Part shown: piece by piece, positions 1-7,022 of the stretch
How positions within the stretch are numbered: position 1 is the stretch's first letter
Layout of the letters: each line of letters starts with the position of its first letter
From: Synergistaceae bacterium UBA1358
GTDB taxonomy: Bacteria > Synergistota > Synergistia > Synergistales > Synergistaceae
Length of the DNA stretch: 14,933 nucleotides
Assembly (NCBI GenBank): GCA_002306075.1
Contig: DBRW01000069.1
Coordinates: 6,194-21,126, forward strand
Reading direction: 5' to 3'
Translations under genes and position numbers: made by a program
The notes under the pieces: model-generated
Databases searched by the model: none
Seen by the model: only the letters and a program-made list of their open reading frames with translations
Told to the model about the DNA's origin: nothing

Positions 1-176
1 TCTTTTTCTTCATCCCTGTTATGCGCCATTATGCGTTTGAGCTCTTCGTCTGTCGCCGTGACGACCCTCTGGTTGTACCAGTCAACTGCTTCAAGCTCTT
101 CGCGAAGGCTGGTAATCGCTTTTGAAATGTCGAGGGTCTTGTTGTCCATCTTGTCGTAAGGTTCTGAGTATGCCAT
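1..176 (-). CDS. Encapsulated ferritin-like protein (EncFtn family), 5' part only
   Basis: Only the first 58 codons are present; the gene continues past base 1. The visible protein starts MAYSEPYDKM and carries EELEAVDWYNQRV (residues 26-38) followed by AHNRDEEK (51-58). This pair of motifs is the hallmark of encapsulin-associated ferritin-like proteins (EncFtn), which form a ferroxidase inside encapsulin nanocompartments and help store iron. In the family the second Glu of EELEAVDW and the Glu/His of EEKEH form the iron site. Here Glu27 and Glu57 are visible, and the His would lie just beyond the edge. The start at 176 is supported by an AAAGGGG Shine-Dalgarno 8 bases upstream; the ATG at 180 is in another frame that stops quickly. 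Whether the gene is a stand-alone cargo or is fused to an encapsulin shell domain cannot be seen here. Confidence 0.8.
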   Translation of the reverse strand, partial: MAYSEPYDKMDNKTLDISKAITSLREELEAVDWYNQRVVTATDEELKRIMAHNRDEEK

Positions 177-238
177 TCATATTACCCCTTTCACTTTTAA
201 AGATGTTACCGATTATTCGTTGACCCATGCTGAATCAG

Positions 239-268
239 ATTATACCCTCAATGAACGAATGGTCGCAA
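239..268 (-). promoter_or_regulatory. Putative promoter of the encapsulated-ferritin gene
   Basis: On the minus strand a perfect TATAAT -10 (239-244) lies 18 bases downstream of TTGCGA (263-268). Transcription would start near base 232 and give a leader of about 55 nt before the ATG at 176. No clear Fur-box-like palindrome was recognised around it. Inferred from sequence only. Confidence 0.5.
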
Positions 269-287
269 GGCAAGATGGCGTATTGTT

Positions 288-316
288 TTGCAGAATGTTA
301 GAATGTATCGGATAAA
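288..316 (+). promoter_or_regulatory. Weak candidate promoter for pyrK-pyrD
   Basis: TTGCAG (288-293), a 17-base spacer and GATAAA (311-316) form the best sigma-A-like pair upstream of pyrK. Both boxes are poor matches, so this is tentative. I saw no PyrR-type attenuator hairpin between here and the start codon. Confidence 0.25.
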
Positions 317-367
317 GTTTTGTTTGCCAAAAGGTCAGAGACACTTATTTTTCACGGAGGAATCCAT

Positions 368-1159
368 ATGACCGATCATTCCTGTCATGCCGGAAAAATT
401 CAAGATTTTAAATGCACAGTAACATCATCGGAAGCGCTCTCGGAGAGGATAGGCTGGTTCACGGTCAGATGCCCGGAACTTGCGGAAAGGATATCGCCGG
501 GGACGAGTGTGATGGTCTTCACTTCGGAGGGGAACGATCCCCTGCTCGGAAGGCCTTTCGCTGTTGCGGACGTAGATCTCGGCAGGGGAGAGCTTTCTGT
601 CTGCTACATGGTAACGGGCCGCGGGACAGAGATGATGCTGAGGATGGATCCCGGACGGGAAGTCCGGCTGAGAGGCCCGTTCGGCATCCCGCTCCCCGCA
701 GAGAGCGGAAAGGTCATCATTGCAGCCGGAGGTGCGGGGATAGCGACATTCATCCATTATGCGAAAAAATATCCCGACAGTGTCGCAGGGGTCTATCTCG
801 GGATACCGGGAAAAGGATATGAAAAATTTGCGGCAAAGGTGTCCGGGCTGCTGCCCGGCATCAGGATCTTTACAGACGACGGCTCCTTCGGTGAAGGGGA
901 GAGTATGTTCCGTGTCCTGCCGAGAGGACTCGGAGAGGACGAGCGGGTATGGTCATGCGGACCATCCGGATTTCTGAAGGCACTGAGGCGTTATTATGAC
1001 CAGGAACAGGATAAGCTCTTCTTCTCCCTGGACAAGAGGATGGCATGCGGCTACGGCGGATGCATGGGCTGTGTGGTGGAGACGTCCGGCGGGCTTAAGA
1101 GGATCTGCGCGGACCAGTCGCTCTTCAGGGCGGACGAGGTGACGGAAGATGAATATTGA
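368..1159 (+). CDS. pyrK: Dihydroorotate dehydrogenase B, electron-transfer subunit (FAD/[2Fe-2S])
   Basis: PyrK passes electrons from the FMN of PyrD through its own [2Fe-2S] cluster and FAD to NAD+, so that dihydroorotate is oxidised to orotate in de novo pyrimidine synthesis in the cytoplasm. The 263-residue protein has the ferredoxin-reductase fold in order: an FAD-binding RPF motif (62-64), GPFG (103-106), the glycine-rich GGAGIA (121-126), a CGP motif (197-199), and a C-terminal Cys cluster C227-x4-C232-x2-C235-x11-C247 that ligates the cluster. Length and architecture fit the family. The ATG at 368 is preferred because GGAGG (356-360) sits 7 bases upstream; the in-frame ATG at 320 has no such site and would add 16 unconserved residues. 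The end overlaps pyrD by 11 bases, suggesting translational coupling. Confidence 0.93.
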   Translation: MTDHSCHAGKIQDFKCTVTSSEALSERIGWFTVRCPELAERISPGTSVMVFTSEGNDPLLGRPFAVADVDLGRGELSVCYMVTGRGTEMMLRMDPGREVRLRGPFGIPLPAESGKVIIAAGGAGIATFIHYAKKYPDSVAGVYLGIPGKGYEKFAAKVSGLLPGIRIFTDDGSFGEGESMFRVLPRGLGEDERVWSCGPSGFLKALRRYYDQEQDKLFFSLDKRMACGYGGCMGCVVETSGGLKRICADQSLFRADEVTEDEY

Positions 1160-2072
1160 TCTGCGGATGGAAGTAGGAAAGATCAAACTTGAATGGCCCG
1201 TTATCCCGGCATCGGGAGTATGGCCGTATGAAGAGGATTTCTGGCGGGCGGAGAGGCTTGCCGGCATAGGCGCGGTCTGTACGAAGGCGATAAGCCTGAG
1301 GCCCAGGAGCGGTAACAGGGGCATTAGGATCTGGGAAACTCCGGCCGGGGTGCTCAACAGCATCGGGCTCCAAAACGTCGGCGCGAAGGGCTTTGCCGAA
1401 AAATATTCCGAACAGGTGAAGGGCTGTCCCGTGCCTGTGATCGCAAACGTGGTGATGGAAAGCGCTGAGGAGACGGCTGAAACATTGAGCATCCTTCAGG
1501 ATACAGCTCTGATCGCGGCTGCAGAGCTGAACATCTCTTGTCCCAACGTCGACGGAGACGGAATGGCGTGGGGAATGGAGCCGTCAGGCGCAGCGGCCGC
1601 CGTCCGTGCGGCGAGGAAGGCCTGGAAAGGGGAACTGTGGGTAAAGATGACTCCGCAGAGCCCCTGCCCTCAAGAGGTCGCCCGAGCGATAGAGGGAGAG
1701 GGAGCGGATGCGATAGTTGCAGCCAACACCTGGCTTGGGATGGCTATGGACATGCAGAGCGGAAAGCCCGCATTTGACCGTGTGGTCGCGGGGCTTTCGG
1801 GGCCTGCTGTCTTTCCTCTCGCGCTTCGTCTTGTCTGGCAGGTCTGCGGAGCGGTAAACATACCGGTGATAGGCTGCGGGGGAGTGACGGCCGCGTCTGA
1901 CGCCGCGGCGATGATCCTTGCCGGCGCTTCTGCCGTCGAGGTCGGAACTGCCTTCTTCAGGGATCTCAATGCCGGGGCAGAGATAAGCCGCGGACTTGAA
2001 GAGTATGTCAGCCGGTATTCGTGTTCAAGTCTCAAAGATCTAAAAGGGCTGGCAAGAAGAGAGGGTGCGTAA
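1149..2072 (+). CDS. pyrD: Dihydroorotate dehydrogenase B, catalytic subunit (FMN)
   Basis: This is the class 1B catalytic subunit, which oxidises dihydroorotate to orotate on FMN and works as a complex with PyrK. The 307 residues form the expected TIM barrel. The FMN-contacting Lys is in CTKAISL (44-50), the conserved segment TPAGVLNSIGLQN is at 64-76, and the active-site loop NISCPNV (128-134) carries Cys131, the class 1 catalytic base. Towards the C-terminus are AANTW, GLSGPAV and the phosphate-binding GCGGV and GTAFF segments. The ATG lies inside the 3' end of pyrK, and GGAAG just before it can serve as a ribosome site. No other pyrimidine gene is in the window, so this is an isolated pyrK-pyrD pair. 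It is convergent with the next gene, with only 15 bases between stop codons and no clear terminator. Confidence 0.93.
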   Translation: MNIDLRMEVGKIKLEWPVIPASGVWPYEEDFWRAERLAGIGAVCTKAISLRPRSGNRGIRIWETPAGVLNSIGLQNVGAKGFAEKYSEQVKGCPVPVIANVVMESAEETAETLSILQDTALIAAAELNISCPNVDGDGMAWGMEPSGAAAAVRAARKAWKGELWVKMTPQSPCPQEVARAIEGEGADAIVAANTWLGMAMDMQSGKPAFDRVVAGLSGPAVFPLALRLVWQVCGAVNIPVIGCGGVTAASDAAAMILAGASAVEVGTAFFRDLNAGAEISRGLEEYVSRYSCSSLKDLKGLARREGA

Positions 2073-2087
2073 GGGAAGTCTTACCGT

Positions 2088-2828
2088 TTACCACCATACA
2101 TCGTTTCCCTTCACGTTCCTCAGAGCATGGATCACGTTGCTCTTAAGTTCAGGCATCTCTTTTTCCATTTCTTTGAGGAGATTCTTTGCTGAGAGCCTCT
2201 TCGTATCCGAACTGTAAGGACAGCAGGAGCTTGTCACCGGAAGTCCCAGCCTTGCCGCTTCGAGCGATATCCTTCTCTCTTCGATATAGGCAAGGGGCCT
2301 TATCACCCTGATCTCAGTCCTGCTCATGAACATGGTCGGCTGCCAGCACTTGAAGCGCCCTCCGTAGAAGAGGTTGAGCAGCACGGTCTCGACTGCGTCA
2401 TCCTTGTGGTGTCCGAGCGCGAGCACGTTTGCGCCTGCTTCCCTTGCCCGTCCGGCAAGTATCCCCCTTCGCATGTTCGAACATAGGCTGCATGGCGATC
2501 TTTCTTCCCTCTCCTCCATAATGCTGAATGTCGGGTGGTTGATCAGGAGCAGCGGGATCTCAAGTTCCTCCATGAATTCTTTCACCTTTGCGGTCTCCAT
2601 GCTTCCCCCTGTCTGGTCGATAAGACAGGCACTGAGTCCGAATTTTACCGGGCTCCTGCGTCGGAGGACCGCGAGTGCGAGGGATAGGATCAGGCTGTCT
2701 TTTCCTCCGGAGAGTCCTATCATTATTCTGTCTCCCGGTCCTATCATGCTATAATCACGGATGGCTTCACCGATGAAGCGCATGATCTTTTGCGATATGG
2801 GATATTTTTCAGTAAAATCTTCCTTCAT
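2088..2828 (-). CDS. ttcA: TtcA-family PP-loop ATPase (tRNA 2-thiocytidine biosynthesis type)
   Basis: A 246-residue adenine-nucleotide alpha-hydrolase. TtcA activates C32 of certain tRNAs by adenylation and inserts sulfur with help from a [4Fe-4S] cluster. The PP-loop SGGKDS is at 40-45, CSLC (113-116) matches the CxxC in the TtcA context PCSLCSxMRRG, and ALGHHKDDAVET (137-148) is the conserved second motif. A third cysteine position is supplied by C202/C203 in SSCCPYS, which differs from the canonical PCxxCGSQ-like form, so the exact substrate is less certain than the family. The start at 2828 has a perfect AGGAGGT about 8 bases upstream. The gene is divergent from the LuxR-type regulator with 67 bases between them, so regulation by that protein is possible but unproven. 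It could equally be a TtcA paralogue with another thiolation target. Confidence 0.78.
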   Translation of the reverse strand: MKEDFTEKYPISQKIMRFIGEAIRDYSMIGPGDRIMIGLSGGKDSLILSLALAVLRRRSPVKFGLSACLIDQTGGSMETAKVKEFMEELEIPLLLINHPTFSIMEEREERSPCSLCSNMRRGILAGRAREAGANVLALGHHKDDAVETVLLNLFYGGRFKCWQPTMFMSRTEIRVIRPLAYIEERRISLEAARLGLPVTSSCCPYSSDTKRLSAKNLLKEMEKEMPELKSNVIHALRNVKGNDVWW

Positions 2829-2849
2829 CGGAGATACCTCCTCAGATGT

Positions 2850-2878
2850 ATTATAGGTGTGCAGCTAATCCTAACACA
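2850..2878 (-). promoter_or_regulatory. Candidate promoter for the TtcA-family gene
   Basis: A perfect TATAAT lies on the minus strand at 2850-2855, with a poor -35 (TGTGTT, 2873-2878) at 17 bases. Transcription would start only some 15-20 nt before the start codon, just ahead of the AGGAGGT ribosome site. Tentative. Confidence 0.3.
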
Positions 2879-2895
2879 GACGGGGCAGATTTTTA

Positions 2896-3573
2896 ATGAA
2901 AAAGATAAAATTGGTTCTTGCAGACGGCAACAGACTTTTCGTGGAAGCGCTGCAACAGATCCTCGAAAAAGAGATGGACGCGGCCGTTGTTTCCGGTGCG
3001 AGCTGCGGTGTCGATGCCCTGCGGAGCTGTATCGATTTCCAGCCTGACATTGCCGTTGTCGGAGAGGTCCTCCCCGACCTGTCGATGGTCGAAGCCGCAA
3101 AGGAAATAAGACGCAGCGTGAGAAATATAAGATTTGTCTTTATAATCAGGGACGGAAGTGCGGATATGCTCTCCCTCCTTGCGGGAATGGATTCTGTCGG
3201 TGCAGTCAGCCAGAACTGCGACATCTCCGAGTTTCTGACGGCGCTGCGAAGCGTCGCGAGGGGAGAACGATATATCAGCGCCGGGGTCATCGAACATCTC
3301 AGATCAGTCTCTTCCGACGATTGTAATGGAGACGATCCGCTGAACGAGATCACACACAGGGAAAGAGAAGTGCTTTACTGGGTCTCCCACGGACTGAGCA
3401 ACAAGGAGATCTCGGAAAGGATGTATCTCTCGGAGAAGACCATCAAAAACCATGTCAGCAGCATACTGAGAAAACTCGACCTTGACGACCGTACGAAAGC
3501 GGCGGCCTTCGCGTGGAAGGAAGGGCTGCCACTCCTTCCCGAAGATTTTTTCTCACAGCCAAAGATGAATTGA
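2896..3573 (+). CDS. Orphan NarL/LuxR-family response regulator with degenerate receiver
   Basis: A 225-residue DNA-binding regulator with an N-terminal receiver-like domain (about 3-120) and a C-terminal GerE/LuxR helix-turn-helix (about 150-215; THREREVLYWVSHGLSNKEIS then LSEKTIKNHVSSILRKL). The HTH looks fully intact. The receiver does not: aligned with NarL, the phospho-acceptor Asp is Gly56 (PDIAVVGEVLP), the second acidic-pocket residue is Gly11 (LADG), the switch Thr/Ser is Ile, and the conserved Lys appears to be Gln. Control by phosphorylation at the usual site is therefore unlikely. No histidine kinase is nearby. The ribosome site is weak (GGGG, 10 bases before the ATG). The gene is transcribed divergently from the TtcA-family gene and its targets are unknown. 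Family assignment is firm; phosphorylation independence is inferred. Confidence 0.88.
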   Translation: MKKIKLVLADGNRLFVEALQQILEKEMDAAVVSGASCGVDALRSCIDFQPDIAVVGEVLPDLSMVEAAKEIRRSVRNIRFVFIIRDGSADMLSLLAGMDSVGAVSQNCDISEFLTALRSVARGERYISAGVIEHLRSVSSDDCNGDDPLNEITHREREVLYWVSHGLSNKEISERMYLSEKTIKNHVSSILRKLDLDDRTKAAAFAWKEGLPLLPEDFFSQPKMN

Positions 3574-3587
3574 GCGTTTGACCGTGC

Positions 3588-3616
3588 GGGACAAAGAAGG
3601 CCACTTGTGGTAGTAT
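3588..3616 (+). promoter_or_regulatory. Candidate extended -10 promoter for the flippase-like gene
   Basis: TAGTAT (3611-3616) is preceded by TGG (3608-3610), giving an extended -10. GGGACA (3588-3593) stands 17 bases upstream as a partial -35. It lies 65 bases before the GTG start at 3681. Plausible from sequence alone. Confidence 0.4.
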
Positions 3617-3680
3617 CCATTAAACATTTTTGTTCTGCTTTTCCCATCCCTCATCCGTTGTTCTTAAAGGAGGATGGACA

Positions 3681-4736
3681 GTGACAGTAAGGAAAAGTTT
3701 CTCGATCTTTATCTCTATAGTAGTTGTTTCGATAGTCGGCGTCCTGTTTTTCAGTATCGATTCAGCCACATTTGATGTGCTTGAAAATACAAATCCGCTC
3801 CTGCTCGCACTTGCAGTGGTTTTGGTAGTGTTGGGCTGGTGCCTTGATGCCTGCAAATTTATTTTTCTTGCCAGGGCGGCAGGAGAGTATCTGTCTTTCA
3901 GACAGACGATCCCTGTCGTATGGATCAATTATTTCGGAAGTGCGATAACGCCAATGCAGAGCGGCGGGGGTCCTTTCCAGATATATCTCCTTTACAAGAA
4001 CGGCGTCTCCGTGGGTAAGTCAGTTGCGATCACACTTGTCAGGACGCTTCAGGTAATTTTCCTCCTTTGTCTGATAATCCCGTTTTCTATATTCTCAGAG
4101 GCGGATTTCATTGAGAAGCACGCAATGCTCAAATGGTTCGTTGGTTATGTGCTGGTATTTATTGTGGTCTCATCTTTCCTTCTAGGGGCAAGCATATTCA
4201 GGCCGCATTGGATCAAAAGATGGAGCAACGGCTTCCTTGTAAGGATGAAGCGCCTGGGGATCCTCAAACCCAAGCTCCTTCTGGGAGCCGCCCGCTGGAC
4301 CAGCAGAGAGATAGACAACTACAGCATCAACATGAGGCTCTTCCAGTCGACCGGCAAATACTGGTTTATGCTTTCGGTGCTGACGGCAGCCGCCCATTTG
4401 TGGGTCTATCTTTCGATAATGCCCTGCCTGATCATGGCGGCCGGTTTCCATGTTGAGTACATGCAGTGCATGCTTGCCGAATCGCTTCTCCTTTTCCTTC
4501 TGTACTTTGTCCCGACACTTGGGGGCAGCGGAGCTGCGGAGGGCGGCGCAGCTGCCGTCTTCGGACTTTTCGTGCCGTGGAACCTTGCGGGAGTAATGGC
4601 TGTGGCATGGAGGCTCATCTCGGAGTATACAGGCATAGCTCTCGGTACCGCCGTGGCGATCAGGTCGCTTGGCTGGGGCGGAGCCGATAAGGTCATGAAG
4701 GAAGAGGCAGAGAGATTAGAAGATGCCGGTGAGTAA
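3681..4736 (+). CDS. Flippase-like / LPG-synthase transmembrane-domain membrane protein (UPF0104/YbhN type)
   Basis: A 351-residue polytopic inner-membrane protein matching the lysylphosphatidylglycerol synthase transmembrane family. That family includes the lipid-flipping half of MprF and many stand-alone proteins of unknown substrate. Several hydrophobic helices are clear, including residues about 6-26, 38-58, 115-140 and 150-170, and a cluster in the last third. Family-type features include a GPFQIYLLYKNG segment after the second helices and GGSGAAEGG (281-289), equivalent to the usual PGGxGxxEG motif. There is no aminoacyl-transferase domain, so it is not a full MprF. The start is taken as GTG at 3681 because AAAGGAGG (3666-3673) is 7 bases upstream; an in-frame ATG at 3630 lacks a ribosome site. 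It overlaps the methyltransferase-like gene by 14 bases. The substrate is unknown; a lipid or lipid-linked molecule is the best guess. Confidence 0.8.
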   Translation: MTVRKSFSIFISIVVVSIVGVLFFSIDSATFDVLENTNPLLLALAVVLVVLGWCLDACKFIFLARAAGEYLSFRQTIPVVWINYFGSAITPMQSGGGPFQIYLLYKNGVSVGKSVAITLVRTLQVIFLLCLIIPFSIFSEADFIEKHAMLKWFVGYVLVFIVVSSFLLGASIFRPHWIKRWSNGFLVRMKRLGILKPKLLLGAARWTSREIDNYSINMRLFQSTGKYWFMLSVLTAAAHLWVYLSIMPCLIMAAGFHVEYMQCMLAESLLLFLLYFVPTLGGSGAAEGGAAAVFGLFVPWNLAGVMAVAWRLISEYTGIALGTAVAIRSLGWGGADKVMKEEAERLEDAGE

Positions 4737-5316
4737 AAGATTGAGTGATCTTGCCTTCAAATGCAGAGGACTCTTCTGGGCCCTCTTTGCCGCTGCCGCG
4801 CTTTTTTTCCCCGGAAGCTTCGAACCGGCCCGCTATGCGGGAGGGATGCTGATCGCCGTCTTTGGACAGCTTCTCAGATACTGGGCGGCCGGCTACATTC
4901 CCAAGTACAGGACTGAAAAGATAGATGCGCCGATCCTGGTGACCTGGGGGCCTTATCGGTGGGTCAGGAACCCGCTGTATGCGGGCAATTTCATAATGGG
5001 GCTCGGCTGGGCCCTTATGGTTGGATGGATCTGGGTAGCGGCTTTTACTGCGGCTTTCCTTTTTCTTTACTGCTATATCGTCATACCGGCCGAAGAGGAG
5101 TTCCTTGCTTCCAAATTTGGGGAGCAGTACCTCGCATACAGAGAAAGTGTGCCGTCCCTTTTCCCCCGTCCCGGAAAGTTCATGCCCGACACCTCGCCCT
5201 ACTCGAGGTCTTTTGACCGTGAAAGGGCTTGGTCGGAGGAGATATATTCCATCCGCATGAATATCCTTGTGACCGCCCTTATATCTGGCAGGCTCTACAT
5301 CACTACTCTTCTGTAG
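4723..5316 (+). CDS. Isoprenylcysteine carboxylmethyltransferase / phospholipid-methyltransferase family membrane protein
   Basis: A 197-residue integral-membrane protein. The C-terminal half carries the ICMT/PEMT signature: GPYRWVRNPLYAG (76-88), a hydrophobic stretch (about 92-121), then PAEEEFLASKFGEQYLAYRE (122-141), which in this family binds S-adenosylmethionine at the membrane face. Hydrophobic helices also lie at about 14-30 and 39-56. The true substrate of bacterial members is mostly unknown; bacteria lack prenylated CAAX proteins, so a lipid or small isoprenoid substrate is more likely. The tail beyond about 150 is polar and appears specific to this lineage. The start codon lies within the end of the flippase-like gene, implying co-translation and possibly a shared lipid pathway. 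The 3' end overlaps that of the convergent MBL gene by 14 bases. Confidence 0.78.
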   Translation: MPVSKRLSDLAFKCRGLFWALFAAAALFFPGSFEPARYAGGMLIAVFGQLLRYWAAGYIPKYRTEKIDAPILVTWGPYRWVRNPLYAGNFIMGLGWALMVGWIWVAAFTAAFLFLYCYIVIPAEEEFLASKFGEQYLAYRESVPSLFPRPGKFMPDTSPYSRSFDRERAWSEEIYSIRMNILVTALISGRLYITTLL

Positions 5317-6160
5317 GAACAAAAGTGCAGCACGGGGCCTGGGCTTCGGCTTCGGCGTAAGCCTTCAGCGTATCCAGGTCTATCACCATTCCGTCACGTC
5401 CGGCTATTACCTTGGTCTTCTCTGTAGAGATCATTTTCGCGTATTTCTCGGGACCGGCTTCGATCATGATGACACCCATGTGAGTTATGACAGCCTTTTC
5501 CGGATGGAGCTTCTGCAGCAGTTCGCCAGCGTCTTCGGCGGACATGTGGTCGAGCCTGGGCTTTTTATTCGGGAATGTGACGTTAAGGGTCACCAGGGAA
5601 CACTCGGAGTATCTTTCCGCGAGATGGTCGAGAGGTCTCGTGTCGCTGATGACGCCCCATGTCCTGAGCCCCTCTTTGCGGAATATATAGCCGAAGCAGT
5701 TGACCCCGTGGTGAATATGGAAGACAGGTTCGGCTGTGACGCCCATCCCAAGGTCGACCCTTTTCCCGTCTTCGGCGATCATGACGCCCCCCACCTTCTG
5801 CGCGATGTATCTGAGGAGGACAGGGTTCGGGCCTCCGGCAGAATCATCGGGAAGGAGCACCAGCCCCTGTTTTTCAAAGCCGCCTCCCGTCATCGCCTCG
5901 GCGGCCACGTTCAGGTCGGTGCTGTGGTCCAGATGCCTGTGTGTAAGGATTATCGCCCGAAGCTCATGCGGGTCGAGCGCAGGGACCGAGCTGCACATAT
6001 GGTATAAGGATCCGGGACCAGGATCTATCACTCCGTTGAGCCCGCCGTAGGTGAACCATATCCCGCCGGTCTTTCTGATCTGTTTGAGCATGGTGAACCT
6101 TGCGCCTCCAGTTCCGAGCAGGCGCAGGAAATTGTCCGGATAGCAAAAAGGTCCTTTCAT
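5303..6160 (-). CDS. MBL-fold metal-dependent hydrolase
   Basis: A 285-residue metallo-beta-lactamase-fold protein, probably cytoplasmic. The metal-binding signature THRHLDHS is at 73-80. Further likely ligands follow in family order: HIHH (148-151), Asp173 in SDT, and His227 in ITHMG. This arrangement resembles RNase Z-like and related phosphodiesterase hydrolases, but the C-terminal half does not let me name a substrate, so only the fold is claimed. The ATG at 6160 is directly preceded by an in-frame TGA, so no longer start exists; a GGGAGA ribosome site lies about 12 bases upstream, rather far. It follows the YgjP-like gene by 35 bases on the same strand, probably in one transcript. Two cysteines (277-278) sit near the C-terminus with no obvious partner. 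Confidence 0.8.
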   Translation of the reverse strand: MKGPFCYPDNFLRLLGTGGARFTMLKQIRKTGGIWFTYGGLNGVIDPGPGSLYHMCSSVPALDPHELRAIILTHRHLDHSTDLNVAAEAMTGGGFEKQGLVLLPDDSAGGPNPVLLRYIAQKVGGVMIAEDGKRVDLGMGVTAEPVFHIHHGVNCFGYIFRKEGLRTWGVISDTRPLDHLAERYSECSLVTLNVTFPNKKPRLDHMSAEDAGELLQKLHPEKAVITHMGVIMIEAGPEKYAKMISTEKTKVIAGRDGMVIDLDTLKAYAEAEAQAPCCTFVPTEE

Positions 6161-6195
6161 TCAGCTATGCATCTCCCGATAATCGTTTTTTCTCC

Positions 6196-6891
6196 TTACC
6201 ACCATCTGTACAGATATTCCTGATCTCTCAGCATTTTTCTTCTCTCTTTGCAGTCCGGCATGTGCCCCGACAGCTCTTCCCAGAATGCGGCCGAATGGTC
6301 CATGTGCTTCAGATGGCAAAGTTCATGCGCGGTCACGTACTCAAGTAGATCCGGGGGAACGAGCGCGAGCCTCGTCGAGAAGGTCAGGTTTCCCTTTGAT
6401 GAACAGCTTCCCCAGACAGATCTGACAGTCTTTATGTTTACCGATGCCGGGTTGACCTTTATCCTTCGGGTCCATTCGGGAAGTATTTTACGGATCTCGT
6501 CATACAGAGCCCTTTTGTACCACGCTTTAAATGTTTTTCTTTCGTTTCCCGACGCGCTACCGATGAAAAAGAAGCCTTCCCTAAAGGAGAGGTCTGCCTC
6601 CTTTTCTGAATGAACACGCTTCAGAGGATATTCTACCCCTTTGTAGTAGAATTTTTCACCGTCTTCATATTTATGGGGGGGAAGGGCACGTTTTGCTGAA
6701 GGGGTCAATCTGTCCATAAGGCGGCTGATCTGCGGCCCCAGGATGCGGAGGATGTCAGTCCCGGCAAGTTTCGTCGGTGCGGCGATGAAGAACGTCTCCG
6801 CACCGGTGTCGAATCCCACCGATATCCTCTTGCGCCTTGAGCTGCGCCTTACTTCAAAGTCCGTTGAATTTATACTGAGAGTCTCTTTCAT
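6196..6891 (-). CDS. YgjP/SprT-like zinc metallopeptidase (DUF45 family)
   Basis: A 231-residue protein of the YgjP-like metallopeptidase family. The zinc-protease motif HELCHLKHMDHS spans about 189-200, with the two histidines of HELCH and a following His as ligands and Glu as catalytic base. The N-terminal half holds the conserved strand-rich part (RRSSRRKRISV, a middle YKGVEYPLKRV), and WGSCSSKGN (about 160-168) is the family's WGSC signature. Cellular substrates are not established. The start at 6891 is preferred over the ATG at 6900: GGGAG is 9 bases upstream of the former but directly abuts the latter. The MBL-fold gene follows on the same strand. The 131-base gap to the divergent YgiQ gene contains AT-rich -10-like elements in both directions but no convincing promoter pair. 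Confidence 0.85.
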   Translation of the reverse strand: MKETLSINSTDFEVRRSSRRKRISVGFDTGAETFFIAAPTKLAGTDILRILGPQISRLMDRLTPSAKRALPPHKYEDGEKFYYKGVEYPLKRVHSEKEADLSFREGFFFIGSASGNERKTFKAWYKRALYDEIRKILPEWTRRIKVNPASVNIKTVRSVWGSCSSKGNLTFSTRLALVPPDLLEYVTAHELCHLKHMDHSAAFWEELSGHMPDCKERRKMLRDQEYLYRWW

Positions 6892-7022
6892 ATCGTCCAT
6901 CTCCCGCAGTTCTAAGGGTATACTATAGCAGGATTATGCCAAAAGGGGCACTATTACCGAGGCGGACGGGGTCAAAGAGGATTATATTTGTCGGTGGATC
7001 GTGATCTGCAACGTGTGGAGAG

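Noticed and set aside
293..307. Direct repeat of GAATGT upstream of pyrK
   Set aside because: Two short copies only; it can easily arise by chance and matches no known operator.
2070..2112. Inverted repeat (AAGGGAA with TTCCCTT) between pyrD and the TtcA-family gene as a bidirectional terminator
   Set aside because: The loop is more than 25 bases, the stem is short and no T run follows on either strand.
6970..6976. GGTCAAA heptad upstream of the YgiQ gene, a possible CtsR site
   Set aside because: Only one heptad is present; the next heptad position does not match, so it is not a CtsR operator.
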